The notes under the pieces are model-generated. The model did no database searches and had not been told where the DNA came from. It worked only from the letters and a program-made list of their open reading frames with translations. Positions 8,680 through 18,976 of a stretch of DNA of 64,000 nt are shown here, piece after piece. Every line of letters begins with the position of its first letter. Within the stretch, counting starts at the first letter, position 1. The translations under genes were made by a program, and so were the position numbers. The DNA is from Lachnospiraceae bacterium (GTDB lineage Bacteria > Bacillota_A > Clostridia > Lachnospirales > Lachnospiraceae). Where the stretch lies: the NCBI GenBank assembly GCA_021770615.1, contig JAETQR010000009.1, positions 93,509 through 157,508 of the forward strand, read 5' to 3'.

Positions 8680-8752
8680 AAATCATAAGTCCTCCGATCA
8701 GACTTAATTGCGATTCGCAGATCAATTCGTCTGATCGGAGGACTTATGATTT
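8680..8752. terminator. Bidirectional terminator with a 24-bp perfect stem
   Basis: Bases 8680-8703 and 8729-8752 are exact reverse complements, beginning AAATCATAAG and ending CTTATGATTT, with a 25-base loop that itself holds AATTG/CAATT and GCGA/TCGC arms. A runs of A on one side and T on the other suit termination in both directions between the convergent hepT-like and pyrG genes. Confidence 0.85.
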
Positions 8753-8783
8753 CTTTCTCTTGTCTCTTTGTAACGTTTTTATA

Positions 8784-10388
8784 TTACTCCCCCTGCTCCA
8801 ATGCAGCCCCCACAAACCCCTTAAACAGCGGATGTGGCCTGTTTGGCCGGCTCTTAAATTCCGGATGCGCCTGTGTGGCGATAAACCATGGATGATCAGG
8901 GAGTTCCATCATTTCCACGATTCTTCCATCCGGGGAGAGTCCCGAAAGTTTCATTCCGTGTTTCGTTAAGTCGTCTCTGTAATAGTTGTTTACCTCATAG
9001 CGGTGACGGTGTCTCTCGTGAATGGTCTCGTCACCATAGAGCTTGTATGCTTTACTTGTTTTATCCAATGTACACGGATAAGAGCCAAGACGCAGTGTTC
9101 CCCCGATATCCTCAATGCCATCCTGTTCCGGCATAAGATGGATGACAGGATGGGTCGTGGCCGGATCAAGTTCCGCGCTGTGGGCGTCTGTCCATCCGAT
9201 CACATTCCTTGCAAATTCTACGATGGCTAACTGCATGCCAAGACAGAGGCCGAGGAATGGAATATTGTGTTCGCGGGCATACTGGATCGCATATATTTTT
9301 CCATCGATTCCACGGTCGCCAAAACCGCCCGGAACAAGGATGCCGCTCACATCGGAAAACAGCTCATCCATGTTATCCGGAGTCACTTCCTCGGAATTGA
9401 TCCACTTGATATCTACCTGTGCATTGTGGGCAAACCCGCCATGTTTCAATGATTCTACAACACTGATATAGGCATCGTGAAGTGCGGTATATTTTCCAAC
9501 GAGTGCAACGGTCACTTCCTTGGAAAGATTTTTTATCGAATAAACCATATTTTCCCACTCAGCCAGTTCTGGTTTGGGGCAGTCGAGCCGGAGGCATTTA
9601 CAGGCAATATCTGCGAGATGTTCTTCCTCCATGGCGAGAGGAACTTCGTATAAAGTATCGACATCGAGGTTCTGGATGACCTGCTCGCTCGGTACATTAC
9701 AGAACAAAGAAATCTTGTCCTTGATGGATTTTTCCAATGGGATTTCCGTCCGGCATACGATGATATTTGGCTGTATTCCCATCCCCTGAAGTTCTTTTAC
9801 GCTGCTTTGGGTGGGCTTTGTTTTAAGTTCATCAGAGGCCTTGAGATATGGGATCAGCGTGACATGGATCAGGATCGCATTTTCATGTCCAACGTCTAAC
9901 TGGAACTGGCGGATCGCTTCCAAAAATGGCTGGCTTTCAATATCTCCTACGGTTCCGCCGACTTCGATGATAGCGATCTGTGTCTCGTCACAGCCATCGT
10001 TGCGGTAAAAACGGCTTTTTAATTCATTCGTGATATGAGGAATGACCTGAACAGTACCTCCGCCATAGTCGCCACGTCTCTCTTTAGAGAGAACGGACCA
10101 GTAAACCTTTCCTGTCGTCACATTGCTTTGCTTTGTAAGGCTTTCGTCGATAAAGCGCTCATAGTGTCCAAGGTCCAGATCGGTCTCCGCACCGTCGTCG
10201 GTAACAAATACTTCACCATGCTGGATCGGGTTCATCGTTCCCGGATCAATATTGATATAAGGATCGAACTTCTGCATCGTTACGCTGTAGCCGCGCATTT
10301 TCAATAACCTTCCGAGAGAAGCGGCCGTGATCCCTTTTCCAAGGCCGGATACGACGCCACCTGTTACAAATACATACTTTACAGCCAT
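8784..10388 (-). CDS. pyrG: CTP synthase
   Basis: A full-length 534-residue CTP synthase, which makes CTP from UTP, ATP and glutamine. The N-terminal synthetase domain starts [20 protein letters not shown] with the ATP site and contains [20 protein letters not shown]. The C-terminal class I glutamine amidotransferase domain has the GxCLGMQ nucleophile motif ([12 protein letters not shown]) and the His-Glu pair in [19 protein letters not shown]. The start has AAGGAGGAAAA directly upstream. A consensus promoter lies 80-110 bases before it. The gene is alone on its strand and ends at the shared hairpin with the HEPN gene. Confidence 0.98.
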   Translation of the reverse strand: MAVKYVFVTGGVVSGLGKGITAASLGRLLKMRGYSVTMQKFDPYINIDPGTMNPIQHGEVFVTDDGAETDLDLGHYERFIDESLTKQSNVTTGKVYWSVLSKERRGDYGGGTVQVIPHITNELKSRFYRNDGCDETQIAIIEVGGTVGDIESQPFLEAIRQFQLDVGHENAILIHVTLIPYLKASDELKTKPTQSSVKELQGMGIQPNIIVCRTEIPLEKSIKDKISLFCNVPSEQVIQNLDVDTLYEVPLAMEEEHLADIACKCLRLDCPKPELAEWENMVYSIKNLSKEVTVALVGKYTALHDAYISVVESLKHGGFAHNAQVDIKWINSEEVTPDNMDELFSDVSGILVPGGFGDRGIDGKIYAIQYAREHNIPFLGLCLGMQLAIVEFARNVIGWTDAHSAELDPATTHPVIHLMPEQDGIEDIGGTLRLGSYPCTLDKTSKAYKLYGDETIHERHRHRYEVNNYYRDDLTKHGMKLSGLSPDGRIVEMMELPDHPWFIATQAHPEFKSRPNRPHPLFKGFVGAALEQGE

Positions 10389-10469
10389 TTTTCCTCCTTC
10401 TGCTATCTGCGTGTCATCTGCCCTGGGATAGCATGTCTTTCTTTTCAGTAAAAATAAAAATACTTATAT

Positions 10470-10498
10470 ATTATACTATTTTTGAGATGTGGTTTCAA
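10470..10498 (-). promoter_or_regulatory. pyrG promoter
   Basis: On the minus strand TTGAAA (10493-10498) and TATAAT (10470-10475) are 17 bases apart. Transcription would begin near 10463, giving a leader of about 75 bases to the pyrG start. Confidence 0.75.
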
Positions 10499-10542
10499 TA
10501 GGAAAAAATTAAATTTTTCACGAATTCTTCACATCTATAGCA

Positions 10543-10571
10543 TTGATTTATAATAAAAAATCCATTATACT
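10543..10571 (+). promoter_or_regulatory. ftsH promoter
   Basis: TTGATT (10543-10548) and TATACT (10566-10571) with a 17-base spacer. It lies 38 bases before ATG 10609, which argues against the in-frame upstream start at 10543. Confidence 0.65.
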
Positions 10572-10608
10572 AAATAGAGTGTCAATACCAGGAAAGGAAA
10601 AATGTATT

Positions 10609-11715
10609 ATGGAAAATAACAAAAACAAATTGCCCGGAAATAATCCAAAGAAAAACAGGACAAATATCATTATCTGTATTGCAGCGGCATTTTTTGCGTT
10701 CGGGCTCATCTTGTTTTTAAATTCAGAGATCCAGAAAAATACTCAGAAAGAGATTACGTATACAAAATTTATCGATATGCTGAAAGAAGGGAAGGTCGAA
10801 AAGGTAACATTTGGTTCTAATGTGATCTATATTGAGCCGAAGAGTGAGGAGAAATCGTCACTTTTTAAAGTTACGTATTATACCGGATATGTAAATGATA
10901 CGGCGTTGGTCCAGGACATGCTGAACCGGTACAATGTAGAGTTTACGGCAGAGATCGAGGACACCAGTTCGGGCGTGCTGGAATTTTTCCTGGCCTATAT
11001 CCTGCCTTTTGTGGGAATGTGGATCGTGCTATGGCTGCTTATGCGGGTCATGACAAAAGGTGGCGGCGGAGGCGGCCTGATGGGCGTGGGAAAATCCACG
11101 GCAAAGATGTATGTGGAGAAAGAGACCGGTGTGACATTTAAGGATGTAGCAGGTGAAGAAGAGGCGAAGGAATCTTTGACCGAACTGGTTGATTTTCTGA
11201 AAAACCCGGACAAATACCGAAAGATCGGCGCCAGGCTTCCGAAAGGTGCGCTTTTAGTCGGACCTCCGGGAACCGGTAAGACATTACTTGCTAAGGCCCT
11301 GGCAGGAGAGGCGAGTGTTCCGTTTTTCTCCCTGTCCGGTTCGGATTTTGTGGAAATGTTCGTTGGCGTCGGTGCATCCCGAGTCAGGGATCTGTTCAAA
11401 CAGGCGCAGTCGATGGCGCCGTGTATCATATTTATTGATGAGATCGATGCGATCGGCAAGAGCAGGGATACGCAGTATGGCGGCGGTAATGATGAGCGCG
11501 AGCAGACGCTGAACCAGCTGCTTTCGGAGATGGATGGTTTTGATTCTTCCAAAGGGATCGTGATCCTCGGTGCGACAAACCGGCCGGAGGTATTAGACAA
11601 GGCGCTTCTTCGTCCGGGACGTTTTGACCGGAGGATCATCGTGGAGAAACCGGATCTGAAGGGACGTATCGATGTATTGAAGGTTCATTGTTGTGAGCCA
11701 GAAAGATCTGTTTGA
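10609..11715 (+). CDS. ftsH: FtsH N-terminal part: membrane anchor and AAA+ ATPase core (split gene)
   Basis: A 368-residue frame holding the first two thirds of the membrane-bound zinc protease FtsH. ATG 10609 follows GGAAAGGA. It has one membrane helix (about 20-40), the FtsH extracytoplasmic domain, a second helix (about 125-145), then the ATPase with Walker A GPPGTGKT (about residue 219), Walker [13 protein letters not shown] and the second region of homology with [21 protein letters not shown], including both arginine fingers. After GRIDVLKVH the sequence leaves the family alignment and stops within nine residues. The four-helix lid that should follow (about 45 residues) is absent. Whether this stub makes a stable ATPase is unknown; a sequencing or assembly artefact cannot be excluded. 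Confidence 0.85.
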   Translation: MENNKNKLPGNNPKKNRTNIIICIAAAFFAFGLILFLNSEIQKNTQKEITYTKFIDMLKEGKVEKVTFGSNVIYIEPKSEEKSSLFKVTYYTGYVNDTALVQDMLNRYNVEFTAEIEDTSSGVLEFFLAYILPFVGMWIVLWLLMRVMTKGGGGGGLMGVGKSTAKMYVEKETGVTFKDVAGEEEAKESLTELVDFLKNPDKYRKIGARLPKGALLVGPPGTGKTLLAKALAGEASVPFFSLSGSDFVEMFVGVGASRVRDLFKQAQSMAPCIIFIDEIDAIGKSRDTQYGGGNDEREQTLNQLLSEMDGFDSSKGIVILGATNRPEVLDKALLRPGRFDRRIIVEKPDLKGRIDVLKVHCCEPERSV

Positions 11716-12577
11716 GGCAGTGGAAGTTGTATTTGCGGGAAAAGAAAAGAAGGACCGGATCCTTGGTGAAGAAGAGAAAAAGATCGTGGCCTACCACGAG
11801 GTGGGGCATGCCCTTGTTACGACACTCCTTAAGAATGCAGAGCCGGTTCAGAAGATTACGATCGTACCGCGTACGATGGGGGCGCTCGGTTACGTGATGC
11901 AGGTGCCGGAAGAAGAGAAATATCTCAGAAAGAAGGATGAATTGATCTCTAAGATCGTTACGCTTTTTGGCGGACGTGCTGCAGAGGAGATTATTTTTGG
12001 GGATATCACGACTGGAGCTTCCAATGATATCGAGCAGGCGACTTCGATCGCCCGGGCGATGGTGACACAGTATGGTATGAGTGAAAAATTTGGCCTGATC
12101 GGGCTGGAATCGATACAGAACCGTTATCTGGACGGACGGGCAGTCATGAACTGCGGCGACCGGACGGAGAGCGAGGTGGATCAGGAGGTTATGGAGCTTT
12201 TGAAAGAGTGTTATGATAAGGCGTACCAGATTGTAGAGGAACATCAAGAGGTGCTTCACAAACTGGCGGCGTACCTTGTCGAGAGAGAGACGATCACCGG
12301 AAAAGAGTTTGTTAAGATTTTTGAGGAAGAGACGGGAATCGTGCTGAAGAAGACAGAGGATAAAAAAGAAAAGCTTTCGGACAGTTCTTCGGAGGATGTA
12401 CCGGAAGAGAACGATATTGATGATAAAATAAGTTCTGACGAACTTATCAACGAGTTTTTGCAAAACTCGGGATGCACAGAAACCGTGTGCAGAAATTATG
12501 ATAAAACAAGCGGGGCGGAGAAGCAGTTGGATGGACCGGTTGGAGAAGAGCAGGAGAACACGAACGATGGCATATGA
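11693..12577 (+). CDS. ftsH: FtsH C-terminal part: zinc metalloprotease domain (split gene)
   Basis: A 294-residue frame, shifted relative to the ATPase frame and overlapping it by 23 bases, starting at a possible GTG ([18 protein letters not shown]). It carries the HEVGH zinc motif (residues 35-39), [21 protein letters not shown] and the third-ligand region [12 protein letters not shown]. The text joins the family alignment exactly where the lid domain ends, so an out-of-frame deletion of roughly 135 bases separates the two halves. No ribosome site is evident before the GTG. The last 30 residues, from about [13 protein letters not shown] onward, are encoded by a dispersed 86-bp repeat and are not FtsH sequence. 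Confidence 0.8.
   Translation: MSQKDLFEAVEVVFAGKEKKDRILGEEEKKIVAYHEVGHALVTTLLKNAEPVQKITIVPRTMGALGYVMQVPEEEKYLRKKDELISKIVTLFGGRAAEEIIFGDITTGASNDIEQATSIARAMVTQYGMSEKFGLIGLESIQNRYLDGRAVMNCGDRTESEVDQEVMELLKECYDKAYQIVEEHQEVLHKLAAYLVERETITGKEFVKIFEEETGIVLKKTEDKKEKLSDSSSEDVPEENDIDDKISSDELINEFLQNSGCTETVCRNYDKTSGAEKQLDGPVGEEQENTNDGI
12421..12506 (+). repeat. 86-bp multi-palindrome repeat, copy 1 (inside ftsH 3' end)
   Basis: Three palindromes in tandem: ATAAGTTC/GAACTTAT, CGAGTTTT/AAAACTCG and GCACA/TGTGC. The reverse complement recurs at 51466-51551 with a single mismatch (85 of 86). The copy is read through in frame as the tail of the FtsH protease frame. Confidence 0.9.
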
Positions 12578-13376
12578 GATTCTGGTTCTGGATGTAGATG
12601 GCACGCTGATGCGGACAGATAAAGTTATTTCCGAAAAGACGATCGCAGAAATCGTGCAGGTGCAGGAGGCAGGAATCAAGGTGGCGATCGCTTCCGGACG
12701 CTGTACGGCAGGTATCATGCCGACAGCGAGAAAGATCCGGCTGGATGAGTTCGGCGGTTATATCGTCTCGTATAACGGGGGGTGTATCAGTAACTGCCAG
12801 ACCGGAGAAATCATATACAATATCAATCTCCCGGATGGGATCGTGCAGGAAATTTATGAATTTTCCCAAAAAGAAAAGACCGGGATCATGACGTATCACG
12901 ATAATGATATCATTGCTGAGAATGATGCGGATCAGTATATTCAGATCGATGCAAAGGGATGTGATATTGATATCCACGTGGTAGAAGATTTCGGCAGGGA
13001 AGTAACGTATCCGGTCAACAAATGCCTTCTCACCGGGGATCCGGATTATATGGCGGGGGTGGAACCAAGGGCGGCAAAGGCGTTTGAGGGAAGGCTCAGC
13101 GTATACCGTTCAGAGGATTTTTATGTGGAAATGATGCCTCTCGGTATCGATAAGGCATATGGGCTGTCAAAACTTTTGAAAAAACTTGGTTACACGAGAA
13201 GCCAGATGATCTGCTGTGGCGATGGCTTTAATGATATTTCGATGATTGAGTATGCAGGCCTTGGAGTGGCGATGGCGAACGCCAGTGAGCAGGTAAGGGC
13301 GCGGGCGGACTATATCGCTCCGCACTGTGATGAGGATGGATTGGTGGATGTGATCCGGCGTTTTATCACCGTGTAG
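12567..13376 (+). CDS. Cof-type HAD-IIB family phosphatase
   Basis: A 269-residue sugar-phosphate phosphatase-like protein. ATG 12567 follows CAGGAGAA and overlaps the preceding stop by 11 bases. HAD motif I is LDVDGTLMRTD with the nucleophile Asp, motif II is IASGR, motif III includes the Lys in the GIDKAYGLSKL segment and motif IV is CCGDGFNDISMIEYA. The insertion between motifs II and III is the C2B cap of the Cof subfamily. The natural substrate cannot be told; relatives dephosphorylate sugar phosphates and flavin or pyridoxal precursors. Confidence 0.9.
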   Translation: MAYEILVLDVDGTLMRTDKVISEKTIAEIVQVQEAGIKVAIASGRCTAGIMPTARKIRLDEFGGYIVSYNGGCISNCQTGEIIYNINLPDGIVQEIYEFSQKEKTGIMTYHDNDIIAENDADQYIQIDAKGCDIDIHVVEDFGREVTYPVNKCLLTGDPDYMAGVEPRAAKAFEGRLSVYRSEDFYVEMMPLGIDKAYGLSKLLKKLGYTRSQMICCGDGFNDISMIEYAGLGVAMANASEQVRARADYIAPHCDEDGLVDVIRRFITV

Positions 13377-13418
13377 CATATCTGGGAAAAATAGAACGGA
13401 AACGAGGACGGAGGCGGT

Positions 13419-15263
13419 ATGGTGTTTAATATTGACGAAGAACTCAAAAAACTTCCGGACAAACCGGGAGTATATCTGATGCATGACAAGGATGACCATA
13501 TCATCTATGTCGGAAAGGCGATCGTGCTTAAAAACCGGGTGAGACAGTATTTTCAAAAAAGCCGGAATGTATCGCCGAAGATCGAGAGGATGATCGAGCA
13601 GATTGCATGGTTTGAGTATATTGTGACCGACAGCGAACTGGAAGCGCTTGTGCTGGAGTGCAATCTGATCAAAGAACACAATCCCAAATATAATACGATG
13701 TTAAAGGATGGCAAAAGCTATCCTTTTTTGAAAGCGACGATCCAGGAGGAGTACCCCCGTTTTGTGTTTGCAAGGCAGATGAAGCGGGATGGCGCCAAGT
13801 ATTTTGGGCCGTTTACGAGTGGGGCGGCGATCCGGGATACGATCGAGTTATTAAATAAGCTTTTTCATCTGAGGAACTGCCGCCGTGTCCTTCCACGCGA
13901 TTTCGGAAAGGAGCGTCCGTGCCTGTATCATCAGATGGGACAGTGCCCGGCGCCCTGTCAGGGAAATGTGGACAGTGAGGTGTACCGGGAGAATTTTCAA
14001 AAAGCAATTTCATTTTTGAATGGTAATACAAAGGAAGTGCTGGCGGAGCTGCAGGAGCGGATGGAGGAACTGGCGCAGAATATGCAGTTCGAGGAAGCGG
14101 CTGTGTACCGGGATCTGATCCAGAGTGTGAAGCAGGTCACAGAACGTCAGAAGATAACAAGTGATGACAATGAGGACCGGGATATCATCGCACTGGCGAG
14201 AAAGGACGACGAGGCGGTTGTGCAGGTGTTTTTTATCCGTGGTGGGAAGCTGATCGGGCGGGAGCATTATTATCTGACTGGTGTTTTTGAGGAAGAGGAA
14301 GGACATATACTCGGGGCCTTTATCAAGCAGATGTATGCGGGAACTCCCTATATCCCGCGAGAACTCTGGACAGAGTGCGAGCCGGAGGACAGTGGGGCGA
14401 TCTTAGAGTGGCTGGCTAAGAAAAGAGGTCACAAGGTATTTTTAAGAAATCCCAAGCGGGGAGAGAAAGAGCGGCTTTTGGATCTTGCAAAACGGAATGC
14501 CCGGATGGTGCTCACGCAGGATGCGGAGAAACTGAAGCGAGAGAGGGAGCGTACGCTGGGTGCGATGGAGGAGATCGAGGGACTTTTGGGACTTGATGGC
14601 CTGAACCGCGTGGAATCGTATGATATATCAAATATCAATGGATTTGAGACGGTTGGCTCTATGGTGGTATTTGAAAAAGGGCGTGCCAAGAAAAATGATT
14701 ATCGGAAATTCCGCATCCGTTCGGTGACGGGGCCGGATGACTACCGCTCGATGGAAGAGCTTCTGACGAGAAGATTTACCCATGGAAAACGGGAGGATTT
14801 ATCAGAGATGGATTCGTTCCGTTTATTTCCGGATGTAATCTTTATGGATGGCGGTAAGGGACAGGTGAATATAGCCGAAAAGGTATTGGAGGAGCTTAAT
14901 ATCCGGATTCCGGTATGCGGTATGGTAAAGGACGACCATCACCGCACGAGGGGGCTGTTTTTCCGGAATGAGGAGATTCCGATCGATACGCATGGTCAGG
15001 GATTCCGTCTGATCACGAGGATTCAGGACGAGACGCACCGGTTTGCGATCGAGTATCACCGGCAGATCCGGGGGAAGACACAGGTTCATTCCATATTGGA
15101 TGACATCCCGACGATCGGGGCGGCGAGACGGAAGGCACTGATGAAATACTATGCGTCGATCGAGGATATTAAAAATGCGTCGGTCGAGGAACTTCGGGAG
15201 ATTCCGGGTATGAATGAGAAATCGGCGAAGGCTGTCGCAGAGTTTTTCAGGGAGGAGTGCTGA
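13419..15263 (+). CDS. uvrC: UvrABC system protein C
   Basis: A 614-residue UvrC, the dual-incision nuclease of nucleotide excision repair. ATG 13419 follows ACGGAGGCGG. The N-terminal GIY-YIG domain is seen as [20 protein letters not shown], then the Cys-containing hinge ([15 protein letters not shown]), the UVR motif ([22 protein letters not shown] in part) that contacts UvrB, the RNase H-like endonuclease domain with [20 protein letters not shown] and the C-terminal tandem helix-hairpin-helix ([30 protein letters not shown]). Length and domain order are normal. The stop overlaps the next gene's ATG. Confidence 0.97.
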   Translation: MVFNIDEELKKLPDKPGVYLMHDKDDHIIYVGKAIVLKNRVRQYFQKSRNVSPKIERMIEQIAWFEYIVTDSELEALVLECNLIKEHNPKYNTMLKDGKSYPFLKATIQEEYPRFVFARQMKRDGAKYFGPFTSGAAIRDTIELLNKLFHLRNCRRVLPRDFGKERPCLYHQMGQCPAPCQGNVDSEVYRENFQKAISFLNGNTKEVLAELQERMEELAQNMQFEEAAVYRDLIQSVKQVTERQKITSDDNEDRDIIALARKDDEAVVQVFFIRGGKLIGREHYYLTGVFEEEEGHILGAFIKQMYAGTPYIPRELWTECEPEDSGAILEWLAKKRGHKVFLRNPKRGEKERLLDLAKRNARMVLTQDAEKLKRERERTLGAMEEIEGLLGLDGLNRVESYDISNINGFETVGSMVVFEKGRAKKNDYRKFRIRSVTGPDDYRSMEELLTRRFTHGKREDLSEMDSFRLFPDVIFMDGGKGQVNIAEKVLEELNIRIPVCGMVKDDHHRTRGLFFRNEEIPIDTHGQGFRLITRIQDETHRFAIEYHRQIRGKTQVHSILDDIPTIGAARRKALMKYYASIEDIKNASVEELREIPGMNEKSAKAVAEFFREEC

Positions 15264-15688
15264 TGAATGAGAGTCGGCTGTTTAAAGAAAATGTGTTAGG
15301 TTATGAGGATTATTGTAGATTGAGAGAAAGCGTTGGGTGGCAGCTTTTTTCAGAGGAGCAAACACAAAAGGCTCTTAGCAATAGTTTGTACACGGTAATT
15401 GCAGTTGATGATGATCAGGCAGTTGGTATGGGAAGGCTGATCGGTGACGGAATGTACTATATGATAGCTGATATTGTGGTACAGCCGGATTATCAGAGAC
15501 GGGGGATCGGCAGCAAAATTGTCAATAGGATAATCGAGTATGTTGATCAGGCAACGCCATCCGGCGGGCGTTCCAGTATACAGTTGATTGCAGAAAAGGA
15601 GAAAGAACTTTTTTATGAGAAAATGGGATTTAAAGTAATCCCACATGAATGTTGTGGTTCTGGTATGAGGATGGTTATTCGGAAATAG
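15263..15688 (+). CDS. GNAT family N-acetyltransferase
   Basis: A 141-residue GNAT protein. GGAGGAG ends five bases before ATG 15263, which overlaps the uvrC stop. Motif A is VQPDYQRRGIGSKIVNRII and the C-terminal strand-helix segment is ELFYEKMGFKVIPHECCGSGM, as in small GNAT enzymes of Firmicutes. Position behind uvrC implies co-transcription. Substrate unknown. Confidence 0.85.
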   Translation: MNESRLFKENVLGYEDYCRLRESVGWQLFSEEQTQKALSNSLYTVIAVDDDQAVGMGRLIGDGMYYMIADIVVQPDYQRRGIGSKIVNRIIEYVDQATPSGGRSSIQLIAEKEKELFYEKMGFKVIPHECCGSGMRMVIRK

Positions 15689-15724
15689 GAACGGAAGGCC
15701 TATAACATTTAAAGAAAGGAAATT

Positions 15725-16107
15725 TTGGAGGCTCTGGAAAATGATATTTCAACATTGGTTTACCCTCCTTCATGGGACTCTACCCCGGGTGCTGATAACC
15801 CGCCGGCAGAGACAGTTGCCCCACCTTCCAGTGGGACAGGGAATCCGTCTGCTAGTATTGCTGTGCCATCTGTTGGAACAGCTTCGCAGCGCCCATTCTC
15901 TGTTGCACCGAATCAGAACAGTAAGGTTTCATCTCCTGCAAAAGTATTATGGAAGTCGATTAAGAATATAAGGGTAGAAAAGTGGTACTGGCATATAAAA
16001 AGGCATTGGCTATTATAGGTATGATTGAATGTGCAATAGGTTTTGTTACCTATGCGGGAGTTCCGATTGAAGGCATGATCATAAATGCAAGATTTATGGG
16101 AACGTGA
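15725..16107 (+). pseudogene. Remnant of a secreted, Ser/Thr/Pro-linker surface protein
   Basis: A frame from a TTG at 15725 encodes about 97 residues rich in Pro, Ser, Thr and Gly (NPPAETVAPPSSGTGNPS), followed by SSPAKVLWKSIKNIRVEK. That last part resembles the start of fibronectin-III-like repeats of Lachnospiraceae surface proteins (PAKVSLKSIKN-type), but the frame then breaks and no signal peptide is present. I interpret it as the decayed end of a larger surface protein; the alternative is a spurious frame. Confidence 0.4.
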
Positions 16108-16127
16108 GAAACTTTAAAAAATAGTCA

Positions 16128-16156
16128 TTGATACTATACTTTTACAGGTGTATACT
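16128..16156 (+). promoter_or_regulatory. Promoter of the DUF4258/YgiT pair
   Basis: TTGATA (16128-16133) and TATACT (16151-16156), 17-base spacer, with an overlapping alternative TATAAT at 16156-16161. It lies about 50 bases before the TTG start at 16207. Confidence 0.65.
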
Positions 16157-16206
16157 ATAATTATATCAAAGGGCATAGTTCAAATGTTGGAAGAGAGTGA
16201 TAGTAT

Positions 16207-16521
16207 TTGATTGATATCAAGGTAATAAAAAACATGAATAGGCCTGAACATATAGCATTAACTAAACATGCCAGAGAACGCTTGGTGGAGCGGGGCATAT
16301 CGATTGCGGATATCATGACGGGAATAGAAACGGGTGAGATCATTAAGCAGTATGAAGATGATAGACCGCTTCCCAGTTGTTTAATTTTAGGACATTTAAT
16401 GAATAATAGGTGTATTCATATTGTTGCAAGCAATGACGAAGAATATATATACTTAATAACTGCATATTATCCGGATCCAGAACAATGGGAAGATGATTTC
16501 AGGACAAGAAAGGGGTGTTGA
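16207..16521 (+). CDS. DUF4258 domain protein, probable toxin
   Basis: A 104-residue DUF4258 protein. The TTG start at 16207 gives MIDIKVIKNMNRPEHIALT, which matches the family N-terminus; ATG 16234 would remove the first strand. The family pattern is clear: TKHARERLVERGIS, then GEIIKQYEDDRPLPSCLILG and the end ITAYYPDPEQWEDDFRTRKG. DUF4258 proteins resemble the RelE/MqsR fold and commonly precede a YgiT-type zinc-finger gene, as here, which suggests a type II toxin-antitoxin pair with the toxin first. Enzymatic activity is not known from the sequence. Confidence 0.82.
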   Translation: MIDIKVIKNMNRPEHIALTKHARERLVERGISIADIMTGIETGEIIKQYEDDRPLPSCLILGHLMNNRCIHIVASNDEEYIYLITAYYPDPEQWEDDFRTRKGC

Positions 16522-16523
16522 TT

Positions 16524-16751
16524 ATGCGATGTATGGAGTGTGGGGCAATGGCTGAAAGGGGATACACAACAGATGTTACGGATTTAGGAGATGGCCTTGT
16601 TATTGTGCGTAATGTGCCTTGTCACAAATGTATGGAGTGCAATGAGGTTATTTATACTGCTGATGTAGTGAAACACCTTGAAAAGATTGTTGAAACAGCC
16701 AAAAAACTCATGCAGGAGATTTCAATCATTGATTATTCAAAGGTTGCATAA
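16524..16751 (+). CDS. YgiT-type zinc finger protein, probable antitoxin
   Basis: A 75-residue protein with two CxxC pairs, CMECGAM near the N-terminus and CHKCMECNEV in the middle, the YgiT/MqsA-type zinc finger. ATG 16524 follows AAGGGGTG. It lacks the C-terminal HTH of full MqsA, so DNA binding would depend on the zinc-finger part. Gap to the DUF4258 gene is two bases. Confidence 0.85.
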   Translation: MRCMECGAMAERGYTTDVTDLGDGLVIVRNVPCHKCMECNEVIYTADVVKHLEKIVETAKKLMQEISIIDYSKVA

Positions 16752-16753
16752 TA

Positions 16754-16786
16754 AAAAAGCCTCGGAGGTGGTCTTCGGGGTTTTTT
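16754..16786 (+). terminator. Terminator after the DUF4258/YgiT pair
   Basis: AAAAAAGCCTCGGAG and CTTCGGGGTTTTTT form a G-U tolerant stem ending in a T run directly after the antitoxin stop. Confidence 0.65.
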
Positions 16787-16862
16787 GCTAAAGTAAAGAC
16801 AAAGTTTTTATGTGCTTTGATTTCACGGAAGAGGAGTTTTTCAACTTCCTCACGGGAACGTA

Positions 16863-16896
16863 AAAAAATCGCCACCTTTCCAGATGACGATTTTTT
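16863..16896 (-). terminator. Terminator of the chemoreceptor gene
   Basis: AAAAAATCG and CGATTTTTTT flank a small hairpin (CACC/AGATG region). It lies just beyond the stop of the minus-strand chemoreceptor gene and could act both ways. Confidence 0.6.
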
Positions 16897-16903
16897 TGCT
16901 GAA

Positions 16904-18976
16904 TTATACCAACTTAAATTTTGTCATTTCCTGCTGCATCTCTGTTGATACCTGAGAGAGTGCATCGATACGCTCTGACACATTCTGAATTCCGTGCAGC
17001 TGTTCTTCTAAAGAGTCAGCCGCTTTATCTGTCAACTCTGCTGTATTGGCAGAGATGTTTCTGATTTTCTCAACTGCCTGAACTACAGAATGATTGCTTT
17101 CGTGCATATCCCCTACCAGCTGTTCTATATCTCTGACAGACTCCTTTGTTTTCTCCGCCAGCACACGGAAGTCCGTAAAAGTATCCTGCACCTTATCCAC
17201 AACTTTTGTCTGTCCCTCAATGCTGTTACGGATTGTTTCTATATTGGCGACTGTATCCGAAATATCCGTACACAACTCCTCAATAATCTTCTCAATATCG
17301 GCAGTAGCGCTTGTTGAATCTGTGGCAAGTTTTCCAATCGACTCTGCAACTACGGAAAATCCCTTTCCTTGTTCTCCGGCACGAGCTGCCTCGATCGAAG
17401 CGTTCAGGGCAAGCAATCCTGTCTGGCTGGAAATTTCATTAATTGTATTTAATATTCCTGAAATCTTCTGGGAACGGTCCTCCAGCAGATGAATCTTTTC
17501 AAAAGCTACTGTCATTCGCTGTGATGCAGATTCGTTTTGTGCCTTCAATTCCGAGACGCCTGCCATACCGTTTTCACCGGACAGCATCGTATTTTGTGCA
17601 TCCTGTAGCAAAAGACTGTTCTTCTTCTGCAGCTGTCCGAAATTTTCTTCCAGGGCTTCTGCTTTCATAAAAACCTGATGTATTTCATCATTCTGTCTTT
17701 CTGTACCGTCTGAAATTTCCCGTACTGCCTTGCTGATAGAATCCGCTTCTGTTTCTATATCTTTTAGATTACCGGAACTTTGCACAACTTCTCCTGTAAT
17801 ACCGGTCAGTTTTGAAAGTATAACAGATATTTTGGCTGTCATCTTGTTCAGACTCTTTGAAAGTGTACCGATTTCATCAAGACCATCCTCTGGTGCCCGA
17901 ACCGTAAAATCACCATCTGATGCATTTTTTATCAGTTCTGTTATAGTAACAACCGGTTTTGTCAACTTACGCGCCAGCAAAGTAATAACAAAAGCGGCAA
18001 CGGCGATTATCAATACTGCTATGAATATTGCTATCAAGATAATTCGATACACCACAGCCATCGCTGACGATTCTTTGTGGAGTGTTATAACAGACCATGA
18101 ATTGGATTCTCCTTTTAACGGAATGGATGCATAACTTACAAAATAAGATTCTCCGTCATTTTTCATTTTTTGGCTGCCCGAATTTCCCGCCATAACATCA
18201 GCAATTATTTTCTGATAGTCTTCTGAGATGGTAATGTTTTGCTCCTCTGTTATGATAGCGCCGTCTGCATCCAGTAATGGTTGTCCATTGTCATCTTTTT
18301 TGGATACGGTTTTTGTCAAAAGATTGTAATTATATAATTCTTCTATCTGTATGCTGTCCGGATGGGCAACTACAACACCTTCCCCGTCTATAACAAATGA
18401 ATACTCCCCATTCTCCATGTCAGAAAAATTATTAATAAGACTTTGCAGATAATCTAATTTTAAATCCACTGCAAAAACACCTACCAATCCTCCATCCCTG
18501 TACATAGGATAGAAAATTGACGCACACGGCATGCCTGTATTTACTGAATAATAGGATTTAGAGACAAAAGCCTTTTTCTCTTCCATAGTCTGTGTAAACC
18601 ACCATCGTGTTGAACGATCCGCCAAATCACCGGATGAGCGTCCTGTCTGCATTCCATCTGTCCCCTGAATATAAAGCAGTTCCAGATAGGAATTTCTCTT
18701 TACGCAATCCTCCAAAATTGGTGTCTGTACATCCGTTTTCATGGTAAGGATACTGGGATTGACTGACAATTCTTCTGTGACTTCGTAAGCACCATCCATA
18801 AATGTCGCTATATCACTCGCTACAAGCAAGGACTTATCTCTTCCCCGGCTATAGATTTCATCCTCATACGTTTTTGAAAAAATAGTAGCTATGATTCCCG
18901 TTAAGATCAGTGCCAGTATGCATACAATGGTTATCATTGGAAACAACAACTGCCCTAAAATACTTTTCTTTTTCAT
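16904..18976 (-). CDS. Methyl-accepting chemotaxis protein with dCache sensor
   Basis: A 690-residue chemoreceptor. The start at 18976 is preferred because AAAGGAG precedes it by six bases; the upstream ATG at 18994 contains that site. A first membrane helix (about 10-33) is followed by a large extracytoplasmic dCache_1-type domain (about 40-310, with [19 protein letters not shown] and a second small-molecule binding lobe), a second helix (about 315-340), a HAMP region ([20 protein letters not shown]) and the coiled-coil signalling domain whose hairpin tip reads [20 protein letters not shown]. The ligand is unknown. There are no other chemotaxis genes nearby; it is a stand-alone receptor gene. 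Confidence 0.95.
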   Translation of the reverse strand: MKKKSILGQLLFPMITIVCILALILTGIIATIFSKTYEDEIYSRGRDKSLLVASDIATFMDGAYEVTEELSVNPSILTMKTDVQTPILEDCVKRNSYLELLYIQGTDGMQTGRSSGDLADRSTRWWFTQTMEEKKAFVSKSYYSVNTGMPCASIFYPMYRDGGLVGVFAVDLKLDYLQSLINNFSDMENGEYSFVIDGEGVVVAHPDSIQIEELYNYNLLTKTVSKKDDNGQPLLDADGAIITEEQNITISEDYQKIIADVMAGNSGSQKMKNDGESYFVSYASIPLKGESNSWSVITLHKESSAMAVVYRIILIAIFIAVLIIAVAAFVITLLARKLTKPVVTITELIKNASDGDFTVRAPEDGLDEIGTLSKSLNKMTAKISVILSKLTGITGEVVQSSGNLKDIETEADSISKAVREISDGTERQNDEIHQVFMKAEALEENFGQLQKKNSLLLQDAQNTMLSGENGMAGVSELKAQNESASQRMTVAFEKIHLLEDRSQKISGILNTINEISSQTGLLALNASIEAARAGEQGKGFSVVAESIGKLATDSTSATADIEKIIEELCTDISDTVANIETIRNSIEGQTKVVDKVQDTFTDFRVLAEKTKESVRDIEQLVGDMHESNHSVVQAVEKIRNISANTAELTDKAADSLEEQLHGIQNVSERIDALSQVSTEMQQEMTKFKLV

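Noticed and set aside
10995..11639. 214-codon minus-strand frame opposite ftsH
   Set aside because: Ser/Pro-rich antisense shadow of the highly conserved ATPase.
11690..11716. Programmed ribosomal frameshift joining the two ftsH frames
   Set aside because: A frameshift would still leave the lid domain of about 45 residues missing, and I see no slippery heptamer in the overlap; a deletion explains the data better.
11636..12718. Long minus-strand open frame opposite the ftsH protease part
   Set aside because: It has no ribosome site, no family resemblance and lies antisense to clear FtsH coding sequence; it is a shadow frame.
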